A stretch of DNA of 64,000 nucleotides from positions 1,426,001 to 1,490,000 of the forward strand of contig JAFEKR010000013.1 in assembly GCA_019022495.1 (NCBI GenBank), written 5' to 3'. The notes under the pieces are model-generated. The model was given only the letters and a program-made list of their open reading frames with translations, did not search any database and was not told the DNA's origin. Of the stretch, positions 31,937-43,414 are shown in pieces. A program made the translations under genes and the position numbers. Every line of letters begins with the position of its first letter. Within the stretch, counting starts at the first letter, position 1. This stretch comes from Epichloe hybrida. Its lineage: Eukaryota > Ascomycota > Sordariomycetes > Hypocreales > Clavicipitaceae.

Positions 31937-33604
31937 GATGAGCGGGAGGGGATACAAAATGAGAGGATAAAAAAAATATATCACGAACAAGAAACAAATG
32001 TCCTTGAAAAACCCCCCGTCGTCGATACAAGCGACGGCGGTGACAAGAGATTGTGAAAAAAAAAAACCCCCAGAATAAGGTGTGTTATAAGCTTATACCA
32101 TGAGAAACTTCCGGCATCGACCGAAACGGGCACCAACCAAGCATGTATGTGAAATTGTACCCCATTGTGCAACCTCGACCGGGTTCGGAAAAGTCGCCGT
32201 CATAACAACGCATTCTTTTTTTTTTCCATCGTCTCCGCCACTCTGGTCTTCCCCCCCCTCGTCTTGGCGCACAGCAGGTTTCTCGCAAAAGGCAATTTCA
32301 TGCCTTGCATCGAAAGCGTCGAAAGCATGAAAAGGGCAAGACACTCTGCCGATCGTGATGATGCAGCTTGAGCTAAGCTTGGGGTCGCGTGGTAGTCGGA
32401 TCGTGACCGAGGTTGGGGAGATTGGACTGTCATCCCTGACGTCGGATCATGGCCAATCCAACCATGGTTGCCCGCGAGTTTTCTTTTTTTTTTTTTTTTC
32501 CAATCTCGACTGGGGTCAAGCGCTGCTCCATTAGTGCTCCCCGGCTCCGATCAGAGTTGCGTGCGGCTGGGAAACCAACCCGGCTTGACGCCAAATGAGG
32601 GATTCTCTCCGCATTTCGAGTTCCTTGTCTTGATGTACTTGCCCGCATCCCTGTCATCCTCTGCCAAGCACTCGCCGTCGATGCCCACGCTGCATTTTCG
32701 TATTCCCGTCATGCACGTCATGTTTCTCGGTCACGCTGGACTGACCGCTGACCGCCGACCGACTCCGATTGCCCCGCTTTGGAAAAGATGCTCATCGTCG
32801 TGCCTCCCGCAACCCTCGGGCAGATGCAGCTTGGCTTGACCCAGGATGAGAATGCGGTTCACGCCGTCAAGCGCAGAGTCGCGTGGCATGCTACCTGACG
32901 TCTTCTATGGGCAGAGTGACCACCGACGACACTGTTACGTTGGTTGCCCTCGAACTGCTCCGGTTAATTGAAGCTATGCACGTGCACGTGCACAAGCGTC
33001 CGTCAGTGGTCACGTTCTGTTGCCAAGAAGAGCAAGAAGCAATAGCAAGAAGCTGGAAGCCAGGTCGTTGTGTCTCACTTCCTCCCTCCCTTGGGAAAAG
33101 TTGAACATGGTACAATCAACACCAGTGTAACTTCCGCATGGCCGCTTTGTCTTCCTAGACTTTTTTTGAAAAAAAAAAAAAAAAAAAAAAGGAAGAAAGA
33201 AAGAAGAAAAAACCAATGGCTCAATCAGGTTTAGGGCCAGGCTAGGCAGCGCAACTCCCAGAAGATAGTCACGTCTACAGTTCGTTATGAAACGTCCCGC
33301 CCTTTGAAAATTAAGATTCTCGGATCCTCCCTGGCCCAGGGCGCGGCCGAGACATGACTTGCGAACCTGCTATTCCCAACACATCCCACCGCCAAGTCCA
33401 CTGGCTTGTGCACGGAAATGCGCAATGTAAAAGGCTTCGGTTTCTGAAACCATGCGTTGTCCCAGCGTACCTACTACTACCCGCATCCATTGGCCACTCA
33501 CCCAATGGAACCTAATCCATCTCGCTGTGCGTTGTACGTGCGGATTGCTGCAAACGAACATGGTCAACTGACCGTGTCCTGCCTCATGCTCATTGCAAGC
33601 GGCA
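31937..33604. other. Intergenic, 1.7 kb with homopolymer runs
   Basis: Upstream region of the GH2 gene and 3' flank of the FAD oxidoreductase gene. It has T-runs near 32217 and 32485 and a run of 22 A at 33169-33190. No open frame shows a domain. Nothing else is supported. Confidence 0.45.
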
Positions 33605-35302
33605 TCATGTCAAAGGCCCAGCAACCTCGGCAGCCATGGCCCGTCCGGCGGCGCGACCTGAAAAGATACATCCGCCCAAAAACGTGCCTTCGAGTGAACT
33701 GTAGCCATGGACGCCCCCGCCACCGAAGCCGGCCACTTCGCCCGCGGCGTATAGCCCGGGGAACGGCGTCCCATCTGCGCGCATTACGTTGCTCTGTAAA
33801 TTGGTTTCGATGCCCCCCAGCGTCTTTCGCGTGAGGAGGTTGAGGCGCACGGCGATCAGCGGACCCTTGGATCTGTCGAGAATGCCATGCGGTTTCGCCA
33901 CCCGTGTTATTCTGTCGGGCCAGTAGGATCGGCTATTGCTGATGAGCATGGCCTGTGCGTCCTTGGAATAGGCGTTGTGGAATTGAGAGTCCCTGGTTTC
34001 CACCACCTTCTTGATCTTTTCAAAGTCCAGCGCCGGCCCTCGACGCTCCGAAGCCAGCTTGTTCATGCCATGGACGAGCTCTTCCAGCGTGTCCTTGACA
34101 ATGAAGTCTTTGCCGTGCTTCATGAAATTCTGCACGGGAACGGGGCCCTTGCCGTTGAAAACCCGGCGGAGAAGCTGCCATATGCTTTTGCCTGTGATGT
34201 CGGGATTCTGTTCAGACCCAGAGAGGCCGAATTCCCTGGCAATCATGGTCTGGTTGAGAATGAACCAAGTGTAGTCGTGTCCCGTGCTGCAAATATGCCT
34301 CAACGTACCCAACGTGTCCGAGCCAGGGAACAGATGCGGCGGCAATCTCGTGCCTGTGGCGTCGAGCCATAGAGACGATGGTGCCGGTATAATCCGAATG
34401 CCGTGATTCGGCCAAATGGAGTTCCAGTTCTGCAAGCCCTCGGTGTAGTGCCACATGCGGTCCCGATTGATGACGTTTGCCCCGGCCGTCTCCGAGATGC
34501 CGACCATCCGACCATCAACGTGAGCAGGCACTCCGACGACGAAACTCTCCGGTACCTTGGGTCCGAGCCGATCGACCGGCCACGCTGCTCTCACAGCCTC
34601 GACATTTCCACCGATGCCGCCAGACGAGACGAGAATGGCAGAACCGTGCAGCTCGAATGTGTCGATGGCGGTGCGGGACGACTTGACACCACGGGCCGAG
34701 CCGTCGTCCTCCAGAACGCGGCCCCGGACGCCCGTAGCTCTCCCCGTCTTCTCATCAATGATGAGCTCGTCGACGGCATGGCGGTGCCTGAATCGGACGA
34801 TGCCTTCCTGCGCAGCCCTCGAAACGGGCTCCTTGAAGATGCGCACCACCTCGGGCCCGGTGCCCCAGGTGAGATGGAACCTTGGGACAGAGTTGCCGTG
34901 GCCGTCGGCCCTGCCGTCACCCCTCTCTGCCCAGCCGACGTTGAACATGAGCCCCAAGCCCTGACCCTTGACATAGTTTTCCATCTCGTCCGTGGCAAAG
35001 TCGACGAATGCTTTGGCCCACTGTCGCGGCCAGTGGTCCTCCTTCTCGCGATCAAACTGGGCAGAGTTGAGCCAGTCCTGCATGGCGAGCTCGCGAGAGT
35101 CCTTGATTCCGACGCGTCGTTGCTCTGTTGAATTGACCACGAATAGTCCACCAAGCGACCAGAACGCTTGTCCTCCGACGTTGTTGGCGTTTTCCTGGTC
35201 GACAATGATGGTGGGGATTTTGCGCTTCGAGAGCTCAAAGGCAGCCACCAGGCCGGCCAATCCATGCCCGATGATGATGACGGGCTTCGTTCCTTCTGAC
35301 AT
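33605..35302 (-). CDS. FAD-dependent oxidoreductase, KstD/fumarate-reductase flavoprotein family
   Basis: Single exon, ATG 35302 to 33605, 565 residues; a TTG-initiated extension to 35329 is not used. The FAD Rossmann motif is VIIIGHGLAG (residues 8-17), followed by ANNVGGQAFWSLGG, a block typical of the FAD_binding_2 family that includes 3-oxosteroid delta-1-dehydrogenases. A second FAD signature, LYAAGEVAGFGGGGVHGYSSLEGTFLG, is close to the C-terminus. The family oxidises or reduces activated C-C bonds. In bacteria and some fungi close relatives dehydrogenate steroid A rings; fungal members are mostly uncharacterised. It is single-exon like the monooxygenase at 27353. Confidence 0.87.
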   Translation of the reverse strand: MSEGTKPVIIIGHGLAGLVAAFELSKRKIPTIIVDQENANNVGGQAFWSLGGLFVVNSTEQRRVGIKDSRELAMQDWLNSAQFDREKEDHWPRQWAKAFVDFATDEMENYVKGQGLGLMFNVGWAERGDGRADGHGNSVPRFHLTWGTGPEVVRIFKEPVSRAAQEGIVRFRHRHAVDELIIDEKTGRATGVRGRVLEDDGSARGVKSSRTAIDTFELHGSAILVSSGGIGGNVEAVRAAWPVDRLGPKVPESFVVGVPAHVDGRMVGISETAGANVINRDRMWHYTEGLQNWNSIWPNHGIRIIPAPSSLWLDATGTRLPPHLFPGSDTLGTLRHICSTGHDYTWFILNQTMIAREFGLSGSEQNPDITGKSIWQLLRRVFNGKGPVPVQNFMKHGKDFIVKDTLEELVHGMNKLASERRGPALDFEKIKKVVETRDSQFHNAYSKDAQAMLISNSRSYWPDRITRVAKPHGILDRSKGPLIAVRLNLLTRKTLGGIETNLQSNVMRADGTPFPGLYAAGEVAGFGGGGVHGYSSLEGTFLGGCIFSGRAAGRAMAAEVAGPLT

Positions 35303-36015
35303 GTTTGTTGACCCGAGAGTCGACTTCAAAACAACGCACGAGTTGGTTATAGTTGGTTACAACCGCTTCAGTGTCCTGAAACCGTCGTGTTTTTTTTTGC
35401 AAGCTATTTGGGCGGCGGCCTGTATTTATCAAGACTCATGACTGGAAGGGGCGCGGACTCTGATCATTCCCAGCTGCAATATGCTCGGCATGAAATCCGG
35501 GGTCTGGAGCAAGCATGCGTGTGAAGTTTGGTTTGCGGAGCTTGGCTGGGCCCCAACCAAAGTCCGGAATCCGGATCATCTGATTTTAAGCGCGTGGTTT
35601 CCGGGGGGGGCATGTGTGACACGTGATGCCGATGGGTGAGACGACGTCGGCTGGGGGTCGGACGATGGATGACCAAACGAGCACAAATCCAAATCAAATG
35701 TCCTGCTACTTGGAGTTCTTACCACCCGCTGGCTTGCCCTCGTGCCAATGTTTCGGTTGGCTGACTCCTGCATGTATGTCTATGTGCAATGCCCTATCCG
35801 ACTTCGCCCGTTCCGTGATTCACCACACGGCTCCCTCTTTTCCGAGGCCACGCAGCAGGTGCACGCATGAATGGCTGCTCATGACTGAAAGGGTGACGGC
35901 CACGTCTCACGACGAAACTCAGAATAGCTGCACCAACAGCTCACCCTATGGTGGCGAAGAACGGGAATGCGATCAGCCAGCCAGCCAGGCAACCCACACA
36001 GCTAGAAGCTCAACC
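35303..36015. other. Intergenic
   Basis: Promoter of the FAD oxidoreductase and 3' flank of the kinase-like gene. No gene is seen. Confidence 0.45.
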
Positions 36016-37392
36016 TCAAGCAGCCATATTTTCGGGTATGCTCTTCCGATGTCGAAGCAACTCCTCGACCCGTTTGGTTGCCCCTTCAAGCTTTGCTCTT
36101 AACTCTTCCAGATCCAATGGTTGGTTTTCAGTATATAGCCCGCGATCCTTCAGGAATTTCGTGTATTCGTCGCATAACTCCGCTCGTCTTTGTACTTCTT
36201 GTTGAACCGTGCTGCTTGATTTGTAATAGGCGTGAATGTCGGCGCGTAATTTTCCTAATAAGCCTAGATGTTCGTGATAACGGGCGATGACCTCTGCAAG
36301 TTCGGTGGGGTATCGGACAATATGAGCAGCGTACAATGCTTTTCTTGGTTCTTCGTTTGGTTCTTCGTACCACTGTTTAAATAATTCATGGCAGATGGGG
36401 TTGGTCTTGGATTTTGCCTTGAGAATGCCGCGGAACTCGGCGTGCAGTTTCTGGAATGCCATGATGCTACTATCGTCCACACCGGAGATCCACGGCGGGG
36501 GCGAGAATAACTGCTTGGGAACTGTGCTCGCATCATCCCAGTCAATTGTGCCATTGATTTGCAGCTCATCGCCGACGATGATGTTCGGAAGCCTCAGGTC
36601 TGAGTGGTACAGAGGGTACCCATTTTCTTCGGAATCGGCATCGGCGTCAAGGAGATATTTGCCGACGAAATGGACCGCGAAAACCTCAAGTTTGATGTCG
36701 TCCTTGGTCTGGTCTGCAACTGGGAGTGCTAGCGAGTCGGAGACTATCTGGAGTTGGTTTTCCATGTACTCTCGCACTGATGTCGTCGGCGGGACGCTAC
36801 GTCTGAGCTCATTTAGCGGTATTGATTGCAAATCACCAACTTCCGGAATCTCCGTCTTTGTTGCGGGCACCAGCGACCCCAGTGCTGGAAACTTGGTCTG
36901 TCGCAACTCGACAAGGATTCCAATTAGTTGGGAGAAGAAAATGGCTCGCTGCGCAACCGTTGACTCGAATAGAATGCGCTTTGTAAGACTTCGACCGGGG
37001 ACAAAGTCTAGCACAAGGAAAACATACTCGCCGCCGCCATCATTTGAAAGTTGAGCGTTGCGGCCGAATGCACGTACACGAGGGACTGGAATTTGTGTTG
37101 ATTGTTTGAGGAAATTTAGAACAGCAACATGGCCGAGTACTTTTCTCCAAGGATCGTGAACGAGCGGCAGGATAGGGATCCGGACAACGCATTTTGTTTC
37201 ATCATTAAATTCAATGATGAAACTGACATTGTAACTCCCGCGATCGCGGCTTATGATGCGGCAGGAATGCTGTGTGCTGTGGCGCAGGGCGAGAGCCGTG
37301 ATTCTTTCGGGAGAAATCGTGGAGATGAAATCAGACCGACGTTGGTCGTCTTGCTCCGAGGTCGGTGGAAAGTCGTGGACTGACGACAACAT
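36016..37392 (-). CDS. Aminoglycoside phosphotransferase (APH)-family kinase
   Basis: Single exon of 458 residues from ATG 37392. The N-lobe has GSYNVSFIIEF and the Lys-containing VVRIPILP strand; the catalytic loop reads YHSDLRLPNIIV (HxDxxxxN, about residue 264) and the metal-binding segment is TIDWDDAS (about 283). These are the complete APH/choline-kinase signatures. The C-terminus ends in a Glu/Lys/Leu-rich helix. Fungal genomes carry dozens of such proteins; they phosphorylate small molecules or are fungal-specific kinase-like proteins, and the substrate cannot be predicted. Clinically relevant drug resistance is not implied by the family name alone. Confidence 0.85.
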   Translation of the reverse strand: MLSSVHDFPPTSEQDDQRRSDFISTISPERITALALRHSTQHSCRIISRDRGSYNVSFIIEFNDETKCVVRIPILPLVHDPWRKVLGHVAVLNFLKQSTQIPVPRVRAFGRNAQLSNDGGGEYVFLVLDFVPGRSLTKRILFESTVAQRAIFFSQLIGILVELRQTKFPALGSLVPATKTEIPEVGDLQSIPLNELRRSVPPTTSVREYMENQLQIVSDSLALPVADQTKDDIKLEVFAVHFVGKYLLDADADSEENGYPLYHSDLRLPNIIVGDELQINGTIDWDDASTVPKQLFSPPPWISGVDDSSIMAFQKLHAEFRGILKAKSKTNPICHELFKQWYEEPNEEPRKALYAAHIVRYPTELAEVIARYHEHLGLLGKLRADIHAYYKSSSTVQQEVQRRAELCDEYTKFLKDRGLYTENQPLDLEELRAKLEGATKRVEELLRHRKSIPENMAA

Positions 37393-38776
37393 TCTGTTTA
37401 AAGGTATCGAGGCAAGATTTTAAAAAGTTGTCTGCGGGAGCGGGCACGGGTACGGGCACGGCCCGTGTACGGAATTTATTTCGCCCGGCGGAAAATTACA
37501 GTTTATCCCAAACCCATGGACCATGGACTGCTGCTTTGACTCCCACAGCATGCTGTGCACGCGGAAAAATAGAGGATGAAGATGCCATCATGGTCGGTAG
37601 GTCACGCCTTTGATGATGATAAGATATGGATGTTGACTTAGGAATGCAGCATCTTTGGACCAAGGCCAGCCCTCTCAAGGAAGAAACAGCACCTACAATT
37701 CATGCGTAGTGTGGAACTGCCGACGTCCAAATGGTCTGGCACTAGCTTGCCACCTGGAACGCGGGTTTCCCGTCATCGAAACCCGGCAACTAACATGTGC
37801 CAATTCAGGAACTGAAGCTCCGTAAAGGCTACTCAGATCCGTGGAACCCCTATCGCCGAGTGTTTAGGATGGTGGCCCATTCAGCCATGGACGACGGCTT
37901 GCCTTGCTGTTACGGCAGGTACCTCGCGACGCGGTCATCAGGTTCGTTTTGTGTCGGTAGAGACCCGCGACAGCGCCAGAGCAAGAGCAGCCCCCTACAC
38001 CCGACGACACTTGTCTCAGAGGGGGGTGGGGGGTTTCCAGGCTAGCGTGGGGAATGTTCGTTCGTGCTACTACTCAGGTAAGGATCTCGAGTTGTGACTG
38101 TTTCCATGGCAGAGTAGCGCGATGGGGGAACGAGTTGCTCTGTGCTGGTGGCGTCTCCGGGATCAGCTACAAGGTTAACAAATCATTCGTTCAATGCGGC
38201 CAGAAGTCATTGATGAGAAAAATTCAAGATTGCGCTTGATCGTGAGAGCCAGGAAATTAATTAACATGTTGACCATCGAAAGCATATTCCACGCTGGCTG
38301 AAACCCTGTAGTGAGCACTCCTCAAAGTGATCCAAGAGTAGTGATCAAAGAGTGGTAATCCGAGAGTGGTAATCCAAAAAGGATGTATATTCCGCACCGT
38401 AATACAGCATTGAGGGTACCGAGACAAAATCTTTTTGCCTCGTACGCTAACGTTTCTCCAATCGAGCATAAATATTCTCTTTCCTTGAACCTGCACATGT
38501 TAAACTAGTCACATTTTTTTCATGCTCGCAAAGACAGCAAGGAACGACATCTAGCACAATAGACACAAACAATCATGTGTCTCAAGCATTACTCGCAGCT
38601 GGCGTACACGGAGGTCCACCCCGGCTGGGAAGGCGTCTTGAACAGTCCAACACATTGATGTCACATTGCAGCCGGATGGCGACAAGTCTCATTCTGCTGT
38701 ACCGAGGGCGTGGTTGTGGACAAACACCTACTTGCCCTTCAAAGTCATGACTGAAACTCTCCGACTGACCTTGAGC
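37393..38776. other. Intergenic, 1.4 kb
   Basis: Promoter of the APH gene and downstream region of the gene at 38777. A short direct repeat (AGTGGTAATCC) occurs twice at about 38351-38376. No gene is seen. Confidence 0.45.
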
Positions 38777-39493
38777 CTACTGGGAAACCTCGCGGGGCGG
38801 GGTAGTACCTAATCTCTCCGGAATCAAGTCCATTAATATAAAGGTCAAGTTTACGGTGTATTTTAATCGCCACCCTAGAGCTTTTCGACCAAGGTCAAAT
38901 AGCTTGCGTGGCAACACACACTCGTCGACGAGGCTAGAATATTGCCATCGATCCCCAGCCTCGAGGCCGTCTATGCCCTCCCTCATCTTATTCAGCCCTG
39001 GAGGAACCCCCAAGTCGAAGCCGCATGACAACGCCTAAGCTGTCTTCCGATGAGTCGGCAGACCGGTTTCGAGGCGCTTCCGGCCTGTCTCCGAGCACCC
39101 AGTGACGGAGAAATGCACCTCCCCCGGCGCAGCCTTCATGTTCACGACGGTGCTCACTTGCTGTATAAGCCGAACAATATGACGCTGCTCCATGTCATGA
39201 GACGAGCTCATGTCAAATTCAAGATGGGAAATGCGGTGCCCGTGTGGGATCAGGCGGAATGCGTCGCGCCATTCCTCGACAAGGGGCCCTAGACTCCGAG
39301 AGTCGGGCCCATCGATTCCTCCATTCTTTTCAGTCTCCGTGAGCTTCTTCGCGTCCAGAGGTCGAAGGATACATACGCGGAGGCAGGCAGGCAGGGCGGA
39401 TGATGAGTCTTGCGCACCACCCCGTGAGATTGCGTCCGCGAGCGACGAGGGTTCATCGAACGTCGTGTAAGCAGAATCTAGGGACTCGCTCAT
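38777..39493 (-). CDS. Unknown protein with in-frame TAG that a 72-nt intron would remove
   Basis: ATG 39493 opens a frame to TAG at 39037-39035; the same frame then stays open for 85 more codons to 38777. A GTCACT...CTTAG interval at 39035-39106 is 72 nt, a multiple of three, and ends with that TAG, so splicing (exons 39493-39107 and 39034-38777) would give 214 residues. The N-terminal part is acidic and Ser-rich, the middle has WRDAFRLIPHGHRISHLEFDM, and the C-terminal segment has ECVLPRKLFDLGRKALGW. No family is recognised. If not spliced, the product would be 152 residues. The open second half argues for one gene. Confidence 0.5.
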
Positions 39494-40446
39494 TCTATCA
39501 TATGGATCGGCGAGCGACGCAGGTCTCGTTTAGTTACGAAGAGGAAGTTTTGGTGAAGGAACATTGATTGATTGATAGGAAGCTCGACTTGCCGGAGCGA
39601 GCCGGGGTGGGGCAATAGATCAGACTGTTTTACTCCATAATACGGAAGTATGTACATAGTCTATGTACCATAGTCTCCCTATGTCACAAGATATGTGGCA
39701 TGCTCCCGGATTCTCGCCGAGGGGGGGTAAGCTCAGGCTCCCAACCACATGCAGTGCGTGAGACTGGTGCAACGCAGGGAAGACGGGATGCAGACCAAGT
39801 AGCTCGGGAATATGGTGGCACCTCGTAATGAACGAGTTTCACCGAGGTTGAAGTGACTTGGAGGGGAAAACAGTCTTAGAAGGACTGGTCAAGGCCTTAG
39901 TGTAGGAGAACTCGGATCTTCGCCGAACGGTTTCATGGGAGCTAATATTGCTACATGCATGTCCGTCTCGAGAATGGAATAATCAAGTTCGTGATAATAC
40001 ATGCGGTGCGGAGGTTAACTCTTGATTGGCTTTTCTACCAAATATTACGTTGGAAAGACAGCGTGCTTTGCTCAACGTGGAATCGGCCGATGCACTTTAC
40101 TGTACATAAGTCCGTAGATACTACGACAGTTTGATGGCCCAGGCAGGCTGGCCATGTTGTCCAACTGCCGCTGCTGGTGCCCAAGGTTCAGTTTGACATG
40201 GTGCTTCTGATCCGATTGAGAAGCAAATGTACACTTGAGTACAAGCAGCTGTAACTGATAACACCGTACACGGGGGGTATCATCAGTCCGGCTGAGCACA
40301 GATAGTTACGTGTAGAAAACTATATAAAGGCGTCCACGGATCCCTACAGAAGGACCCGACCAGAGCATGAAGTTCAAACACATCTTCTCAAAGTCAAATT
40401 TTTTCAAAGCCATCAGCTTCCTCTTTTCAAGAATCTCGTTCGAATC
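39494..40446. other. Intergenic, divergent promoters
   Basis: Separates the minus-strand unknown gene from the plus-strand secreted Cys-rich gene. A TATA box for the latter is at 40321-40329. No gene is seen. Confidence 0.5.
40321..40329 (+). promoter_or_regulatory. TATA box of the secreted Cys-rich gene
   Basis: TATATAAAG lies 118 nt upstream of the ATG at 40447, a strong consensus TATA at a normal fungal distance. Confidence 0.6.
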
Positions 40447-41076
40447 ATGCGTTTCTCCAAGATATTGGCCCTTGCCACGACCGTCGTGTCTGTGTCGGCC
40501 GTGACTCTGCAGCAGTTCAATCGCCCTCGGTGCTTCGGCGCCAAGCGTCTCTGCAGCAACATCAATCCTGGGGTCTGCTGCCAGTCCAGGACCCGCGTCT
40601 TCTCCTCGGGCAACTGCGTAGGCTGCACTAGCACCGACTTCCACACTATCTGGAATCAGAACGGCGGAAACTTCTGTGGTCGCGTCGCCTCGTCGACAAA
40701 CGGTAACCGCTGCATCGGCGGTGCGAACCTCCGCGGCCACACCTGGTGCCGTCTCTGCCGAACGAGTCGTATGGCCGAGAGAGGCATCTCCGGCGAGGAG
40801 CTCGACGGGGTGGAGAGGCGCGAGGCCGAGGCGGCTGCAAACGGCCAGGAGATGCACGACGATTCCGAGTGCAAGGAGTCGGTCGAGCCTGATCTCGTGA
40901 CCCTTGACGACAAGCGCTTCTTCAAGATCAACTATGCCGTCTCCGAGGCAGACACCAAGGCCATTTTGGACTGGATCGAGGGCGAGAACCCCGAGTACTC
41001 TGCTTTGCCTTCCCACTTGCTGCAGCACGAGACTCAGTTCAACCCCCACGCTGAGCTGGATGGTGAGAAGGAGTGA
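40447..41076 (+). CDS. Secreted cysteine-rich protein with acidic C-terminal tail
   Basis: Single exon, 209 residues. The signal peptide is MRFSKILALATTVVSVSAVT. A Cys-rich module follows (residues about 28-105) with CFGAKRLC, GVCCQ, GNCVGC, NFCG, RCIGG and WCRLC, ten or more Cys, consistent with several disulfides. The remaining hundred residues are acidic (ELDGVERREAEAA, DDSECKESVEP, IEGENPEY) and may be a pro-region or a flexible tail. No known domain is recognised. Single-exon, TATA-driven small secreted proteins of this type are often effectors or wall-related proteins; that is inference. Confidence 0.75.
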   Translation: MRFSKILALATTVVSVSAVTLQQFNRPRCFGAKRLCSNINPGVCCQSRTRVFSSGNCVGCTSTDFHTIWNQNGGNFCGRVASSTNGNRCIGGANLRGHTWCRLCRTSRMAERGISGEELDGVERREAEAAANGQEMHDDSECKESVEPDLVTLDDKRFFKINYAVSEADTKAILDWIEGENPEYSALPSHLLQHETQFNPHAELDGEKE

Positions 41077-42565
41077 TGCCGAAGCTCACAAATGGCCGCT
41101 TGCTGCTTGTGTGATGGCATGCGGATTCGTCAGCTCGTACGCAAGAGCCCGCCACCCACATGCAAATGTGAAAGGCAAGCTTTGTAGTCAAAATATACCA
41201 GTGTCCCATATTTACTCTGCCTATGTAGCTACTGTGTGGCTGGAACTACGGACCCCCTCAAGGCCTCTCTAGCTTCTAGATCTTGGTTCGACTATATTTC
41301 GGGCGCGATCAGCGGTCGGCGGTCGGCAAGTCGGCGGTCGAACGAAACAGTGAAGCATTCTTCGCGAACGCAGACGACCTGGAGGTTTCGGGCTGTCGCG
41401 CAAAGGAAACCCTTGTCTCCATAATAAAGGGGCCGGCCGTGTCTGAACGCGCCCTAGGGCTAGGTCCACACGTGACACTCGCGAGCCACCGACTTACCAG
41501 ACAGCGAGCGACTCGCGCACAAACAACAACTCTCAAACCTACTCCGTGCTACTCCGTACAAAAGTTTGACATAGTTCCCCATACGTTCTTGCTGTACGTA
41601 GTGCAGAGGGAAGGCACGGATTCCTGACTAGTTCTCGCCTTCCGTCCGAAATATACGACTCGTTGGAAATCGCGCCGGCCCTGCCGCAGGCGTGCACATT
41701 AAAAAAATAATCGAGACATGGACATGGCGCCACCTGGTTCCTTGAGGTTTGAAAAAATGGAGAGACAGAGAGAGAAGTTGAGAAGAATGCTTTTTGACCG
41801 GAAGGGCTCTCTCCTCCGTGTAAGATTTGCGTTTTGAACCACCGGCAGAAATTTTGATTGGTCCGAGTGCGCGCGCAAGGGAAATTCCCATCACAGCAGA
41901 TTTTTGCCATGGCGTCATGCTTCCTCGACTTGGCAAATCTGACGTTGGGATCTGCCCAAAGAAAAAAAAAAAGAAAAAAAGAAAAAAGAAAAAAGAAAGT
42001 GACGAACCAATATTACCCCCGTGCTGGCATATGAAATCTGCCAATATCGATCCTAGCCGTAGTGGAAATCGACGTTGCATCCGGCAATGCAATCCGGCAA
42101 GAAGGGCAGCGGCATCATTGCGCCTTCGCCAGCAAGCCCAAAAAAGGAAGATAAATCAGACGCCGTTTTCCTGCCGAGTCCGGGGGTTTGCGCGCAATGC
42201 ATGAGATGGACGCAGGATGCAAATCAGCCTCAGCCGTACAATCCCGCCCTGCTGCCCTTCCCAATGAGCAAAAGACGCCTTTCTCTTAAATGCAGGCCAC
42301 TGGCCGATATGGGCAGGCAACACAGATTACGGACTACCACTGTAATAGTCATTGGACCGGAAACCACGGGGCACGCAAGTCTTGAAGAACAATAATTGGA
42401 AGGGGAAAAAAAAAAAAAAAAAAAGAGAGAGAGAAGAGAGAGATTCTTTGTCTCCTACGGGTAAAGTTGGCCGACCGCAAGGGCTCCTGAAAGCTTTCGG
42501 GCTCGGGGCTCGGCAGAGCTGCCCATCACACCGAGTCATCACAATACATGAACGAGCTGACACTG

Positions 42566-42592
42566 ACACACACACACACACAACACACACAC
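42566..42592. repeat. CA microsatellite
   Basis: About twelve CA dinucleotides with one interruption. Confidence 0.8.
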
Positions 42593-43100
42593 GAGGACGC
42601 CATGGCTGCCGGAAATTATATCATGTAAGATAAAGGCCACATAGGGACGGGTTGGGGGCGATATCCACCGCGCCAATCCTGCCGAAGCGGTTGAGGCGTC
42701 GAGGCCCCCCCCCCCCTCCGGAGCTGCAACACCCGTGTCCACTTGCTCCCTCCCCGATTCAGCTTCCGTGGCTCTCTGAAATGGGAAAATGCTTTCCGTT
42801 CGACTCACGGTGGGATGCGTCATGCTGGTGTAATACCGGTGTAATTCGCCGTGCATGATCCTTTCTCCGTAATGCTCTTCTCCAAGTCTCTCTGTGTCTG
42901 ACTGACTAGTGAGCCAACAGCCGGCACTAGGTCACGGCGCTAAACGGCATCAGATGAGTCGCGGGTGGCTTGTCATGGTTTCCTTTTTGAAATCATGGCA
43001 CGACGGCTGACTCTGATCAGTGCACTGTTTCTGCAACGGGCAGTGGCGTCGACGGAGCCGCGAGCGGAGTAGCCGAAAGCTTGGTATTGAATGTTGCGAT

Positions 43101-43207
43101 TCAAGGGACCTCAAGGGACCTCAAGGAGACCTCAAGGGGACCTCAAGGGGACCTCAAGGGGACCTCAAGGGGACCTCAAGGGGACCTCGGGGGATCTCAA
43201 AGGGACC
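43101..43207. repeat. 10-11-bp minisatellite (TCAAGGGGACC), about ten copies
   Basis: Consecutive units TCAAGGGACC/TCAAGGGGACC with edge units diverged. It lies about 210 bp before the start codon of the GMC-hydrolase gene. It is not in a credible reading frame. Confidence 0.85.
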
Positions 43208-43414
43208 AGCTGGCGACAATATGCATAAATACGCCTTGGATGAGATGCTCTGTTTTTCCTTGGCTCGGCGTTTCTTCTTCAACTTCTATCAATTCACTTC
43301 TTCTCCTTCTCCTCCTCCTCCTTCTTCTTCTCTTATCCGTTCCAACATTCAATCATCACTCTGCTTTGTATACGACAAGTGGTGCGACGACCATACCGCG
43401 AGCCTTTCTTTTCC

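Larger units (their letters stand above)
41077..43414. other. Intergenic, 2.3 kb with simple repeats
   Basis: Holds poly-A/AAG tracts (about 41960-42000, 42404-42424), a CA microsatellite (42566-42592) and an 11-bp minisatellite (43101-43207). No gene is supported. The right end is the promoter and leader of the GMC-hydrolase gene, with a CT-rich stretch at about 43296-43340 typical of fungal transcription-start regions. Confidence 0.45.

Noticed and set aside
40306..41049. 247-codon antisense frame opposite the secreted Cys-rich gene
   Set aside because: It lacks an ATG-proximal signal or domain and mirrors the codon bias of the plus-strand gene with TATA box and signal peptide.
42404..42424. 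Poly-A tract as a retrotransposon tail
   Set aside because: No reverse transcriptase or LINE/SINE-like sequence lies next to it, and similar tracts occur in introns and 3' flanks throughout the window.
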